Shown: piece by piece, positions 15,407 to 23,079 of the stretch
How positions within the stretch are numbered: the stretch's first letter is position 1
Layout of the letters: the number at the start of each line of letters is the position of its first letter
From: Caldifarciminota bacterium UBA5631
Lineage (GTDB): Bacteria; Hydrothermota; Hydrothermia; UBA1063
Assembly (NCBI GenBank): GCA_002421425.1
Contig: DIJZ01000011.1
Location: 80,429 to 112,278, forward strand
Direction of reading: 5' to 3'
Length of the DNA: 31,850 nt
The notes under the pieces: model-generated
Told to the model about the DNA's origin: nothing
What the model saw: only the letters and a program-made list of their open reading frames with translations
The model's database searches: none
Position numbers and translations under genes: made by a program

Positions 15407-17863
15407 TTAGCCTCCCTTTTTCGCTGGTTCAGGCTTTATGACTTCAAAATTGAGATGATCATCTCTTCTTGATACCCTAACAAAAGAGCCTTCCTTGAGT
15501 TCTTTTCCAAGGATATACTCCGAAAGAGGCTCTTCCACATATTTTCTAATAGTTCTTCGCAGAGGTCTTGCACCAAAGTCCGGTTCATATCCCTTTTCGA
15601 TCAGGAACTCCTTTGCATCTTCTGACAGCTCAATCTTTATATTCATATCCTTTATTCTGGTTTCCAGGTCTTCGAGAAGAAGGTCAACAATGGTAAGGAG
15701 GTCTTCTTTCGTAAGTGGTTTGAATATAATGGCCTCATCAACACGGTTATAAAGTTCTGGAGGTATGGTGTTTTTGAGTTCCTGCAATAAGAAATCTTTC
15801 ATTTCATCAAAGGTTTTAGAAAAATCATCGGATTTGAATCCGAGCATCTTGTTTTTGCTTAGAGTCTTCGTGCCAATGTTTGAAGTTAGAATGATTATGG
15901 AATTTCTGAAACTGACCCGTCGTCCAAAACTGTCATTTAAAACGCCCTCCTCCATAATCTGGAGCAGAATATGGAAGACTTCAGGATCAGCCTTTTCAAA
16001 TTCATCAAAAAGAATTACAGAATAAGGTTTTCTTCGAACTTTTTCAGTTAACTGCCCACCTTCCTCATACCCCACATAGCCTGGAGGTGCGCCTATTAGT
16101 TTACTTATGTTAAATTTTTCCATGTATTCTGACATATTGATTTCTATTACCGCGTCTCTGTCATTAAAGAGGAATTCTGCTAGCACCTTTGCTGTTTCGG
16201 TCTTTCCAACCCCTGTTGGTCCCAGGAATATGAACGAACCAATTGGTCTCCGAGGATCTTTGATTCCTGCTCGAGATCTTCTAATTGCCTTCGCAAGGGC
16301 TGATATGGCTTCGTCTTGCCCGACAATTCTTTTCTTCATTTCCTCTTCCATTTTCAGGAGTTTCTCCATTTCGCTCTCGGCAAGTCTTGTAAGAGGAATC
16401 CCTGTCCATAGGGAGATGATTTCGGTAACGTGATTCTTCGTGACCTGTAGCGGCTCGCCCATATTTCTCAGCTTTCTTTTCCGTTCTGCGATCTGCTCCT
16501 TCAGCATATCTTCTCTTTCCTTAAGAAGGGATGCAGTCTCAAAATCCTGTCTTTCCTTCGCAATCTCCTTTGCGCGTTTAAGGTTATCTAAATCTTTCTT
16601 AAGTTCCTCAAGCATTTCGTCATTCTCAGGCGTTCTAAGTTTCACTTTTGCTCCAGCTTCATCGAGCACATCAATGGCTTTGTCTGGAAGATAACGGTCG
16701 GTAATGTATCTGTCAGAAAGCCTTGCAGCTGCCTCAATGGCTTCGTCAGTATATTTCACTCCATGGAAGGATTCATACTTTTCTCTTAGGCCATAAAGTA
16801 TGTCTATTGTCTCTTCAACGGTAGGCGGGTCAACGAAGATTGGTTGAAATCTTCTTTCCAGAGCCCCATCTTTCTCAATATACTTTCTGTAGTCCTCAAG
16901 GGTTGTGGCGCCGATGATTTGTATCTGGGCGCGGGCGAGTGGCGGCTTTAATATATTAGATGCATCCAGAGACCCTTCGGCCGCACCAGCGCCCACAACG
17001 GTGTGTAATTCATCGATGAAGAGAATTACATCTGGAGAGTCCTTTGCTTCATCAACTATAGCTTTCAACCTTTGTTCAAATTGCCCACGGTACTTTGTGC
17101 CTGCAACAATAGCTGTAAGGTCAAGTTGCAAAATTCTTTTGTCTAAAAGGGAATCAGGAACCTGATCCTGTGCAATCCGCTGTGCAATGCCCTCAACGAT
17201 TGCAGTTTTTCCAACACCAGGTTCGCCTATCAGTACCGGATTGTTCTTTTTTCTTCTGGCGAGGATCTGAAGTACTCTTTCAATTTCTCTTTCTCTTCCA
17301 ATTACAGGGTCCAGTTTACCTTCTTTTGCAAGCTTTGTAAGGTCTGTTGAGAAGGTTTCCAGGTTTTTCAGTTTGTTGTTTTTGAATCCTGTCCTATCCT
17401 GATCCCTGGAACCTTTTAAGATTTTCTCAAGGATCAGTTCATAAGTAATATTAAAGTCGCTAAATAAAATGCGGTAAGTCACATCTTCTTCGATTCTGAG
17501 TATTCCAAGAAGCAGGTGTTCAGTGCCAATGTATTGTTTGTGCAGCTTTAGTGCTTCATCTTTGGCCAGCTCAAAGGCCTTGATAGTTTTTGCGCTGAAC
17601 CTAATATCTTTCGCGCTTATCGGATGTTCGATCAGAAGCCTTGGCGGCCTCAACCTGTCCAGACTCCTTTTGAATCGGTCATAAGAGACTCCTTCTTCCT
17701 CAAGAAAAGCAAAAGCACTTCCATCCTGAGTACTGAGTATTCCAAGCACGAGGTGTTCCAGGTTTACGGTAGTGCTTATCCCTTCTTTGGATGCTTCTTC
17801 TTTTGCCCGCTCTACCACCTTTCGGAGGCTTGCGGTATAATCATTATAGTAGGGTAAATTCAT
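15407..17863 (-). CDS. clpC: ClpC-type AAA+ unfoldase
   Basis: The 818-residue protein has an N-terminal double Clp repeat (about 1-150), AAA1 with Walker A GEPGVGKT (213-220) and Walker B LFIDEL (281-286), a UVR-type coiled middle domain (about 415-460), and AAA2 with Walker A GPTGVGKT (548-555). An LGF tripeptide in KNKMLGFKSDD matches the ClpP-docking loop, so it probably feeds a ClpP peptidase encoded elsewhere. Length and domain order match ClpC rather than ClpB (middle domain too short) or ClpA (UVR segment present). The ATG at 17863 is 5 nt downstream of the TPR gene stop; its Shine-Dalgarno lies in a possible hairpin. Confidence 0.95.
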   Translation of the reverse strand: MNLPYYNDYTASLRKVVERAKEEASKEGISTTVNLEHLVLGILSTQDGSAFAFLEEEGVSYDRFKRSLDRLRPPRLLIEHPISAKDIRFSAKTIKAFELAKDEALKLHKQYIGTEHLLLGILRIEEDVTYRILFSDFNITYELILEKILKGSRDQDRTGFKNNKLKNLETFSTDLTKLAKEGKLDPVIGREREIERVLQILARRKKNNPVLIGEPGVGKTAIVEGIAQRIAQDQVPDSLLDKRILQLDLTAIVAGTKYRGQFEQRLKAIVDEAKDSPDVILFIDELHTVVGAGAAEGSLDASNILKPPLARAQIQIIGATTLEDYRKYIEKDGALERRFQPIFVDPPTVEETIDILYGLREKYESFHGVKYTDEAIEAAARLSDRYITDRYLPDKAIDVLDEAGAKVKLRTPENDEMLEELKKDLDNLKRAKEIAKERQDFETASLLKEREDMLKEQIAERKRKLRNMGEPLQVTKNHVTEIISLWTGIPLTRLAESEMEKLLKMEEEMKKRIVGQDEAISALAKAIRRSRAGIKDPRRPIGSFIFLGPTGVGKTETAKVLAEFLFNDRDAVIEINMSEYMEKFNISKLIGAPPGYVGYEEGGQLTEKVRRKPYSVILFDEFEKADPEVFHILLQIMEEGVLNDSFGRRVSFRNSIIILTSNIGTKTLSKNKMLGFKSDDFSKTFDEMKDFLLQELKNTIPPELYNRVDEAIIFKPLTKEDLLTIVDLLLEDLETRIKDMNIKIELSEDAKEFLIEKGYEPDFGARPLRRTIRKYVEEPLSEYILGKELKEGSFVRVSRRDDHLNFEVIKPEPAKKGG

Positions 17864-17882
17864 GGGAGTTAATTCACCTCCC
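17864..17882 (-). promoter_or_regulatory. Possible RBS-masking hairpin before clpC
   Basis: On the minus strand GGGAG (17878-17882) can pair with CTCCC (17864-17868) across a 9-nt loop holding the stop codon of the TPR gene. The pairing covers part of the only Shine-Dalgarno-like run (GGGGAGG), which is otherwise 13 nt from the ATG. Ribosomes finishing the TPR gene would open the stem, suggesting translational coupling. The stem is only 5 bp, so this is tentative. Confidence 0.35.
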
Positions 17883-18579
17883 CCAGCATTCCTTTGAGGA
17901 ACTGAAGTTCCTCATTTACTATTGAAGACAGGGAAGATTTTTGAAATTTTTTCGGGTATTCTGCCAGCATATCTCTGGCCTTTTTTAGGTCTCCTTTAAG
18001 GTAATATATTCTGGCATTTTTATAGTAGTAGTAAGCCTTTAAGGACTCGTTTGGAGCCATTTTTTGGGCCTTTCGAATGCAAGTTAACGCTTTGTCAAAC
18101 TTCTTCATATCTGCATATATATCTGACAGATTTGCATAAGTAAATGTTCTTAATAGAGCATCTTTTATGGGTGTGTTCAGGAATTTTCTATAATAGTTAA
18201 GAGCTTTTGCATTGTCTCCAGTTTTCTGATAGTATACTCCAGCATAATAGAAAGCCTTCATCCCTGCACTGCTGCTTCTGTATTTTGTTGTAAGTTCCTG
18301 GAGTAGCTGTGGGGTGTACGCAGTATCCTGTTGTGAAATTGAAACAATGGTCTGCAGAAGTGCAAAATCAGCTTCTGAGGAAATCCGCGGTTTGTTAGCG
18401 TTTCTATATATAACCACCGCAAGGATGACTGCGATAATTCCTGCAAGTCCGTATATTCCATACCAGAAATACTTTGTTTTTGAAACCTTCTTAAAAAAGT
18501 TCACTAAAGAAACAAAGGCTTCTCTAATTGGGTCGTGCCTGAGTTCTTCTTTATGTGGTCTCTTAATTGCTTTTGCCAT
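17869..18579 (-). CDS. Membrane-anchored TPR protein
   Basis: The 236-residue protein has a basic cytoplasmic N-terminus, one transmembrane helix (about 37-58, YFWYGIYGLAGIIAVILAVV) and an extracytoplasmic C-terminal region with three to four TPR-like units (GMKAFYYAGVYYQKTGDN, YANLSDIYADMKKFDKA, YYKNARIYYLKGDLKKA). Topology and size resemble YfgM-type periplasmic TPR proteins, which work near the Sec translocon and BamB. It is the first gene of the operon that continues with clpC, bamA and htrA, so a role in envelope protein biogenesis is a reasonable inference. GGGGAGG precedes the ATG, and a strong promoter lies just upstream. Confidence 0.85.
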   Translation of the reverse strand: MAKAIKRPHKEELRHDPIREAFVSLVNFFKKVSKTKYFWYGIYGLAGIIAVILAVVIYRNANKPRISSEADFALLQTIVSISQQDTAYTPQLLQELTTKYRSSSAGMKAFYYAGVYYQKTGDNAKALNYYRKFLNTPIKDALLRTFTYANLSDIYADMKKFDKALTCIRKAQKMAPNESLKAYYYYKNARIYYLKGDLKKARDMLAEYPKKFQKSSLSSIVNEELQFLKGMLGEVN

Positions 18580-18604
18580 TTTTTAAAACCTCCCCATTGT
18601 ATAA

Positions 18605-18633
18605 ATTATAGTAGCATTTATCGGAAAAATCAA
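18605..18633 (-). promoter_or_regulatory. Promoter of the TPR-clpC-bamA-htrA-MEMO-AMMECR1 operon
   Basis: Minus strand: TTGATT (18628-18633), 17 nt, TATAAT (18605-18610). The predicted start is near 18598, giving a 19-nt leader with GGGGAGG before the ATG at 18579. No further promoter is evident between the six tightly spaced genes downstream. Confidence 0.75.
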
Positions 18634-18638
18634 GGATT

Positions 18639-19940
18639 TTACTCAACAGCTTCGAGTATTAATGGAATTTCGTTTGGAGGTACTGAGTCCAATTCGTAGC
18701 TTTTTTTCAGTATCTTCAATGCTTTTTCGAACTTTTCCTCATCGTTATATCGTATTTCCATTATTGTATCGCCTTTATTTACTCTATTACCAATTTTTTT
18801 GTATAAGACCAATCCCACTTTTGGATCAATGGTATCTTCCTTTGTGCTTCTTCCAGCGCCGAGGACTGAAACGGCCACTCCTATATCGTACGTCTTGAAA
18901 GATTTCAAAAAGCCCTCTCTTTCGGCTTTTAGGGAATATGTGAATTTAGTTTTTGTGAATTCCTCAGAGTACATATGTTCAATCTGTCCTTCTTGATATT
19001 GAACAAGTTGATGCCATTTTTCCAGTGCCTTCCCGGATCTAACAACCCCCTCGATCAACTCGTAGGCTTCTTCAAGGGTATGAGTCTTTGCTGCAATGAT
19101 GAGCATTTCAGCTGCGAGTCTATAGGTAAGCTGTCTTACATCGTCAGGCCCACCGCCCTTCAAGATTTCGATCGTTTCTTCAACCTCAAGAGCGTTCCCT
19201 ACCTTGTAACCCAAGGGTTGATCCATACTGGTGATAAGGGCTTTCACCTTCTTCCCGAGGCCTTTTCCGATTTCTACCATTGTATGCGCAAGCTTCTTTG
19301 CATCTTCATAACTTGACATAAAGGCGCCGTTACCTGTTTTTACATCAAGCACAAGTCCATCAATGTCTTCAGCGAGTTTTTTGGACATAATACTCGCAGA
19401 AATCAGGGGAATACTCTCAACAGTGGCCGTGACATCTCTTAAGGCGTACATTTTCCTGTCCGCAGGGCAAAGGTTTTCTGTCTGACCGGCCATTACCACA
19501 CCAATTTCCAGAAGTTGTCTTCTGAACTTGTCTAATGGAACTGTTGTTTTGAAGCCTTTTATTGATTCAAGTTTATCAAGGGTTCCTCCTGTGTGACCCA
19601 GGGCTCTTCCGGAAATCATAGGAACTATTACACCGAGGGATGCTACAATGGGAGCCAGAGGCAGTGATATCTTATCACCTACACCACCCGTCGAGTGCTT
19701 ATCAACTTTTGGCCCGGCTATATCAGATAGATCCAGGACTTCTCCCGACCGCATCATTGCATCGGTCAGGGCAGCAGTTTCATCAGGCGACATACCCTGG
19801 AAATAAATTGCCATTAGTAAAGCTGATGCCTGGTAATCAGGTATTTCCCCCCTGGTATAACCGTTTACAAAGAAGTATATCTCTTCTCTTGTTAATTGTT
19901 TTCCATCTCTTTTTTTCTTTATGATGTCAACTGTTCTCAT
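18639..19940 (-). CDS. pdp: Pyrimidine-nucleoside (thymidine) phosphorylase
   Basis: The 433-residue length equals that of Bacillus-type Pdp. The family signature SGRALGHTGGTLDKLESIKG (about 109-128) is intact, as are the phosphate-binding KHSTGGVGDK (81-90) and the SIMSKKLAEDIDGLVLDVKTG stretch in two parts. It cleaves thymidine/uridine with phosphate to the base plus (deoxy)ribose 1-phosphate, a cytoplasmic salvage step. The ATG overlaps the stop of the upstream membrane protein gene (ATGA). Why it follows two envelope genes is not clear from sequence. Confidence 0.95.
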   Translation of the reverse strand: MRTVDIIKKKRDGKQLTREEIYFFVNGYTRGEIPDYQASALLMAIYFQGMSPDETAALTDAMMRSGEVLDLSDIAGPKVDKHSTGGVGDKISLPLAPIVASLGVIVPMISGRALGHTGGTLDKLESIKGFKTTVPLDKFRRQLLEIGVVMAGQTENLCPADRKMYALRDVTATVESIPLISASIMSKKLAEDIDGLVLDVKTGNGAFMSSYEDAKKLAHTMVEIGKGLGKKVKALITSMDQPLGYKVGNALEVEETIEILKGGGPDDVRQLTYRLAAEMLIIAAKTHTLEEAYELIEGVVRSGKALEKWHQLVQYQEGQIEHMYSEEFTKTKFTYSLKAEREGFLKSFKTYDIGVAVSVLGAGRSTKEDTIDPKVGLVLYKKIGNRVNKGDTIMEIRYNDEEKFEKALKILKKSYELDSVPPNEIPLILEAVE

Positions 19941-21184
19941 TTTTTGACTCTCCGATTTATTCCGAAAGTAAAGATTAAAGCAGCCGTAATAAAAAGTGAA
20001 ATCAAATACAAATAGTTTCCCTGGGCGGGTATCATTGAGAACACCAGTTTCCTTGTTTGAGTACTTCCTTTTGTGTTCTCTGAAGGCTGCTCCCGTTGAA
20101 AAACGAACTCAATTTCTTGCACCTGCTTCCCGTTGAAAAATGTGTGGATTTTCACGTTGTTCACAGAGTCAATGGGCTCGAGCTTAAAAAAACCTTTAGC
20201 TAAAAGACTTGCCGCTGGTAGTTCCGTCCCATTAACAAAAATCTTCCAGCTAAAATCTTTTGGGAATACCCTTGGTTCTGTGAAAATGAAATTTGCACCG
20301 TTCACGTTGATCACCCCGAGGCGGGGGACTGTAATGTAGTTCAATGCAATACCAATTATCGAATCCATTAATTCAGGGTATTTAAAATAAAATGTATGAG
20401 GCTCAGAAAGGAGTAAGTAGAATTCGCTTTTGATACTTCTCCCAAGAATTGGATGCTTTTGCGGCTCAGTCCAGAGAAAGGTGTCGTTGATTGCGAAGAC
20501 GGATGAAATAAGCTTAATTGCTTCTAATCTGCTTGTCAGCCCGGTACCGCGAATATATGTGTTTTTGATTTTAATTTCATCGTACGAGTCAACGGGCCAT
20601 AAAAGAACTGGCCCTAGGAAGTTTCGTAAGTCCTCTGTAAGTTTTGCTCCCTGTATAATGACTGCATTGAAAAGATTGAAATGCGGGGCATTTGTTTTGT
20701 AAATTCCTTTCTCTTTTATCTCATACCACTCCCCACCTGGGGATTTGACAAAGACAGAAAAAACCGTCTCCGGGTGTTTTTTCGCATAGAATTTCAGAAT
20801 CTTTGGTAATGGCGTGATTCGGTCCATAATCACAAGCACTTGGCCAAAATCTTTTGCACGGTAAACTTCTGTGTGATGGGTGTACTCTTCATCACCCGAG
20901 AAGGTTGTGAGGCGTATCTGGTTGAGTCCATATTCCAGTGGTACCAGAACGCTGTCGTTATGGGTTACAGTTCCTATTTCCGGTTTTACTATGATGAGAG
21001 AGTCCCATAATGCGCACTTTATGTTTACAAATCTATCACATAGAATTGGTTCCAGAGAGAACCCATCAAAATTGGACTTCTCAACCTTTGTTTTCACAAG
21101 CCGAAAGCCAGGAAGTGGAAGATTTAAGAATAGTACAATTAAAAGCAGCAGAAGAACACCACGATATATCAAGAAGTTTCTCAA
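19937..21184 (-). CDS. Membrane-anchored extracytoplasmic protein of unknown function
   Basis: I do not recognise this 415-residue protein. It has an N-terminal hydrophobic helix (about 7-25, IYRGVLLLLLIVLFLNLPL), a large soluble middle with beta-rich segments, and a C-terminal helix (about 388-408, YLYLISLFITAALIFTFG) followed by basic RRVKK, so the middle faces outside and both ends face the cytoplasm. A stretch near 172-190 (FNAVIIQGAKLTEDLRNFLG) faintly recalls the class I amidotransferase-like modules of membrane proteins encoded beside BatA-type genes, but no catalytic residues can be identified. It overlaps its neighbours by 4 nt on both sides, in an operon with the channel-like gene and pdp. 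Confidence 0.75.
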   Translation of the reverse strand: MRNFLIYRGVLLLLLIVLFLNLPLPGFRLVKTKVEKSNFDGFSLEPILCDRFVNIKCALWDSLIIVKPEIGTVTHNDSVLVPLEYGLNQIRLTTFSGDEEYTHHTEVYRAKDFGQVLVIMDRITPLPKILKFYAKKHPETVFSVFVKSPGGEWYEIKEKGIYKTNAPHFNLFNAVIIQGAKLTEDLRNFLGPVLLWPVDSYDEIKIKNTYIRGTGLTSRLEAIKLISSVFAINDTFLWTEPQKHPILGRSIKSEFYLLLSEPHTFYFKYPELMDSIIGIALNYITVPRLGVINVNGANFIFTEPRVFPKDFSWKIFVNGTELPAASLLAKGFFKLEPIDSVNNVKIHTFFNGKQVQEIEFVFQREQPSENTKGSTQTRKLVFSMIPAQGNYLYLISLFITAALIFTFGINRRVKK

Positions 21185-21528
21185 TCTATGTCACCTTCAG
21201 TGTGGAATATATGAAGCATCCTGTGTGCAATGGGGGCAAGAACAATTCCAATAAGTGCAATGAAGACCAGTCCACTGAATAGAGCGTACAATGAGGCAAA
21301 AATTTTTGCTGCATTAGAATCAAGCCGGTTAAATGGACCCATCCCGCCAAGAATCATTGAGGCCTCGTAAAGGGAATCCACCCAGCTGAGTCCCGCCAGC
21401 CAGTGATATCCCGAGACTCCAATGGCTAACGCACATACAACAAGCAGGAAGGCAACCAGAATATGATTTACCATTCTTCTTAAAAATACGGCTTTCGATG
21501 CGACTGTTTCGTGTCTTCTTTCGTACAT
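21181..21528 (-). CDS. Small channel-like membrane protein (two helices, degenerate pore loop)
   Basis: The start is set at the ATG at 21528 because GGAGG lies 6 nt upstream; an upstream TTG would add five residues that overlap that site. The 115-residue protein has two transmembrane helices (about 23-43 and 74-99) flanking a re-entrant-like loop, WVDSLYEASMILGGMGPFNR (49-68). This is the helix-pore-helix plan of 2-TM potassium channels, but the TVGYG filter is replaced by LGGMGPF. It belongs to a recurring bacterial family of unknown function in my recollection. The basic N-terminus suggests it faces the cytoplasm. It is the first gene of the operon ending in pdp. Confidence 0.78.
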   Translation of the reverse strand: MYERRHETVASKAVFLRRMVNHILVAFLLVVCALAIGVSGYHWLAGLSWVDSLYEASMILGGMGPFNRLDSNAAKIFASLYALFSGLVFIALIGIVLAPIAHRMLHIFHTEGDID

Positions 21529-21549
21529 ATCCCACCTCCGCAATTTAAT

Positions 21550-21578
21550 ATTTTACGAGACTTGCAGGAACCATTCAA
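21550..21578 (-). promoter_or_regulatory. Promoter of the channel-like/unknown/pdp operon
   Basis: Minus strand: TTGAAT (21573-21578), 17 nt, TAAAAT (21550-21555). The predicted start is 21543, giving a 15-nt leader containing GGAGG before the ATG at 21528. This supports the shorter start of the channel-like protein. Confidence 0.7.
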
Positions 21579-21598
21579 AGAGTGAACGCTTCTAGTTG

Positions 21599-22798
21599 CT
21601 ACCGAATTTTTACTATCCTGGAAAAGTGTCTTGAACTTTCATACTCGATTACAAGGAAATAAATTCCAATCTTGCCCGGAATCTTGATTTCAAGTTTCTC
21701 TGTGCCATCTGATGAACCTCTGGAAATCAATGTTCCATTAGCGGAATAGAGAGTTGCAGTGTAGGGGAGTCCTGGTAAAATCAGGTCAAGTGTAATTGCG
21801 TTAGCCCCTGAAACAATTATGTTCTTTGTTTGTTTTCTGAAGACTTCAGATAGGTTCGATTCGCAAAGTTCAAAGATCCCAAGACCAGGGGCACCATCAG
21901 CAACATAAATGTAGCCGCTCTCTTCATGTACGGAGTACGCGTAGCCGGGGGTGTCATAGTATCCAATTTCTACTATATTTGGTAAGTATTGTGCGTTCAG
22001 AACCCTGAACCCACCATTGTAATCAGCAACATAAATGATTGAATCTGCAGCATAAATCTCATATGTACAGCCACTGGATGGGTATTCACCGACGAGTGCC
22101 GGGCTTGATGGATTTGAAACATTCAGGAGAAGCAGGCCGTTCTCTCTGTCTGCTACGTGTAAAAGTGTGTCTTCGAGGAATAAACTTATTGCGAAACCAG
22201 GTGTATCATAGAACGCTAAAAGTGATGGAGAGTAAGGATTTGAGATGTTAAGTATATATACCCCTCCTGTTCCGCACGCCAGATATGCCAGGTTTTCAGA
22301 GGTCAGCACACCCACGCAAGGAGAAGACGTCGAGTAATGGCCAATTTCCAGTATATTTCCGATGTCAAAGAGGTCGAGGATTCTCATGCCACGAGAGCCA
22401 TTGGCAATACACGCCAAATTTCCGCTGATAGAAAGGTCATAGGCATGTCCATAAAGGATATATTCTCCCAGGACCCCTGGATTTGAAGGGTCCTGTATTG
22501 TAATTGCGTAGAATTTACCGTAATAGTCTACAATGTAAGAATTGCTATCTCTGACTCTTACTTTCTGTGCCACCCCGCCGAAAGAAAGGTACCCAAGTTG
22601 CTGCGGTTGATACGGATTAGCAACATTCAAAATGTAATAATCCCCGTTAACTATATGGGCAAGGGTGTCTGAAACCACAACATGCCTTGTTGTTTCTGGT
22701 AACGTGTAGTAGATCACATTGCGCACGTTCAGAGAATCCTGACCATACAATGCTGTGCAGCATAGTAAAACCAATAGTAAACAGTAAGATCGCTTCAT
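21599..22798 (-). CDS. Secreted LVIVD-repeat beta-propeller protein with sorting-type C-terminus
   Basis: The start is the ATG at 22798 (MKRSYCLLLVLLCCTALYG), which forms a signal peptide and follows AGGGG; the in-frame start 27 nt upstream lies before the predicted transcript start. The 399-residue protein contains six to seven LVIVD-type repeats of about 42 residues, each with a core like GGVYILNISNPYSPSLLAFY followed by DTPG. These fold as a beta-propeller. The last about 75 residues form a separate Ig-like domain ending GIYFLVIEYESSRHFSRIVK, which resembles type A C-terminal domains of type IX secretion cargo (GxYxxxx...K). A surface or exported location is inferred; ligand unknown. Confidence 0.88.
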   Translation of the reverse strand: MKRSYCLLLVLLCCTALYGQDSLNVRNVIYYTLPETTRHVVVSDTLAHIVNGDYYILNVANPYQPQQLGYLSFGGVAQKVRVRDSNSYIVDYYGKFYAITIQDPSNPGVLGEYILYGHAYDLSISGNLACIANGSRGMRILDLFDIGNILEIGHYSTSSPCVGVLTSENLAYLACGTGGVYILNISNPYSPSLLAFYDTPGFAISLFLEDTLLHVADRENGLLLLNVSNPSSPALVGEYPSSGCTYEIYAADSIIYVADYNGGFRVLNAQYLPNIVEIGYYDTPGYAYSVHEESGYIYVADGAPGLGIFELCESNLSEVFRKQTKNIIVSGANAITLDLILPGLPYTATLYSANGTLISRGSSDGTEKLEIKIPGKIGIYFLVIEYESSRHFSRIVKIR

Positions 22799-22815
22799 AA
22801 ACGTCCCCTGAAGAA

Positions 22816-22844
22816 ATTTTAACAAAGGATTTGAAGTAAATCAA
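22816..22844 (-). promoter_or_regulatory. Promoter of the LVIVD-repeat gene
   Basis: Minus strand: TTGATT (22839-22844), 17 nt, TAAAAT (22816-22821). The predicted start is 22809, so the leader would be the 11-nt AGGGGACGTTT, that is, the transcript begins with its Shine-Dalgarno. Confidence 0.7.
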
Positions 22845-23053
22845 GGATGATTTGGACTGCAAAAATTACCACAAAGAACTCTTTAGAAGACCGTTTAAGA
22901 GTCTGAAGTGAGCCAAATAAGGTTTAAGATATAGTGAATTATTGGCCTTCTTCTGCAAGAATAATTGTTTCCAGTTTCCAATATAGAGAGGTGAAGCATA
23001 CCGGTTGGCAAAGAAAGATGTATTCTAAAAGGAGCATCTTAAACTTAATTTTG
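22845..23053. other. Intergenic stretch within the largest gap of the window (22799-23079)
   Basis: Between the two divergent genes, outside the promoters listed, I see no open frame with a ribosome site, no convincing hairpin-plus-T-run and no repeat. It is AT-rich spacer. Confidence 0.5.
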
Positions 23054-23069
23054 GAGTTAAAATTAACTC
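23054..23069 (+). promoter_or_regulatory. Palindromic -10 region/operator GAGTTAA-AA-TTAACTC
   Basis: A perfect 7-bp inverted repeat with a 2-nt spacer encloses TAAAAT (23058-23063). If this is the -10, the start is 23070 and the leader is AGGAGGTAAA before the ATG at 23080, matching the LVIVD gene layout. The expected -35 position (23035-23040, CATCTT) is poor, which fits a promoter needing an activator, or a repressor operator over a weak promoter. Confidence 0.45.
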
Positions 23070-23079
23070 AGGAGGTAAA

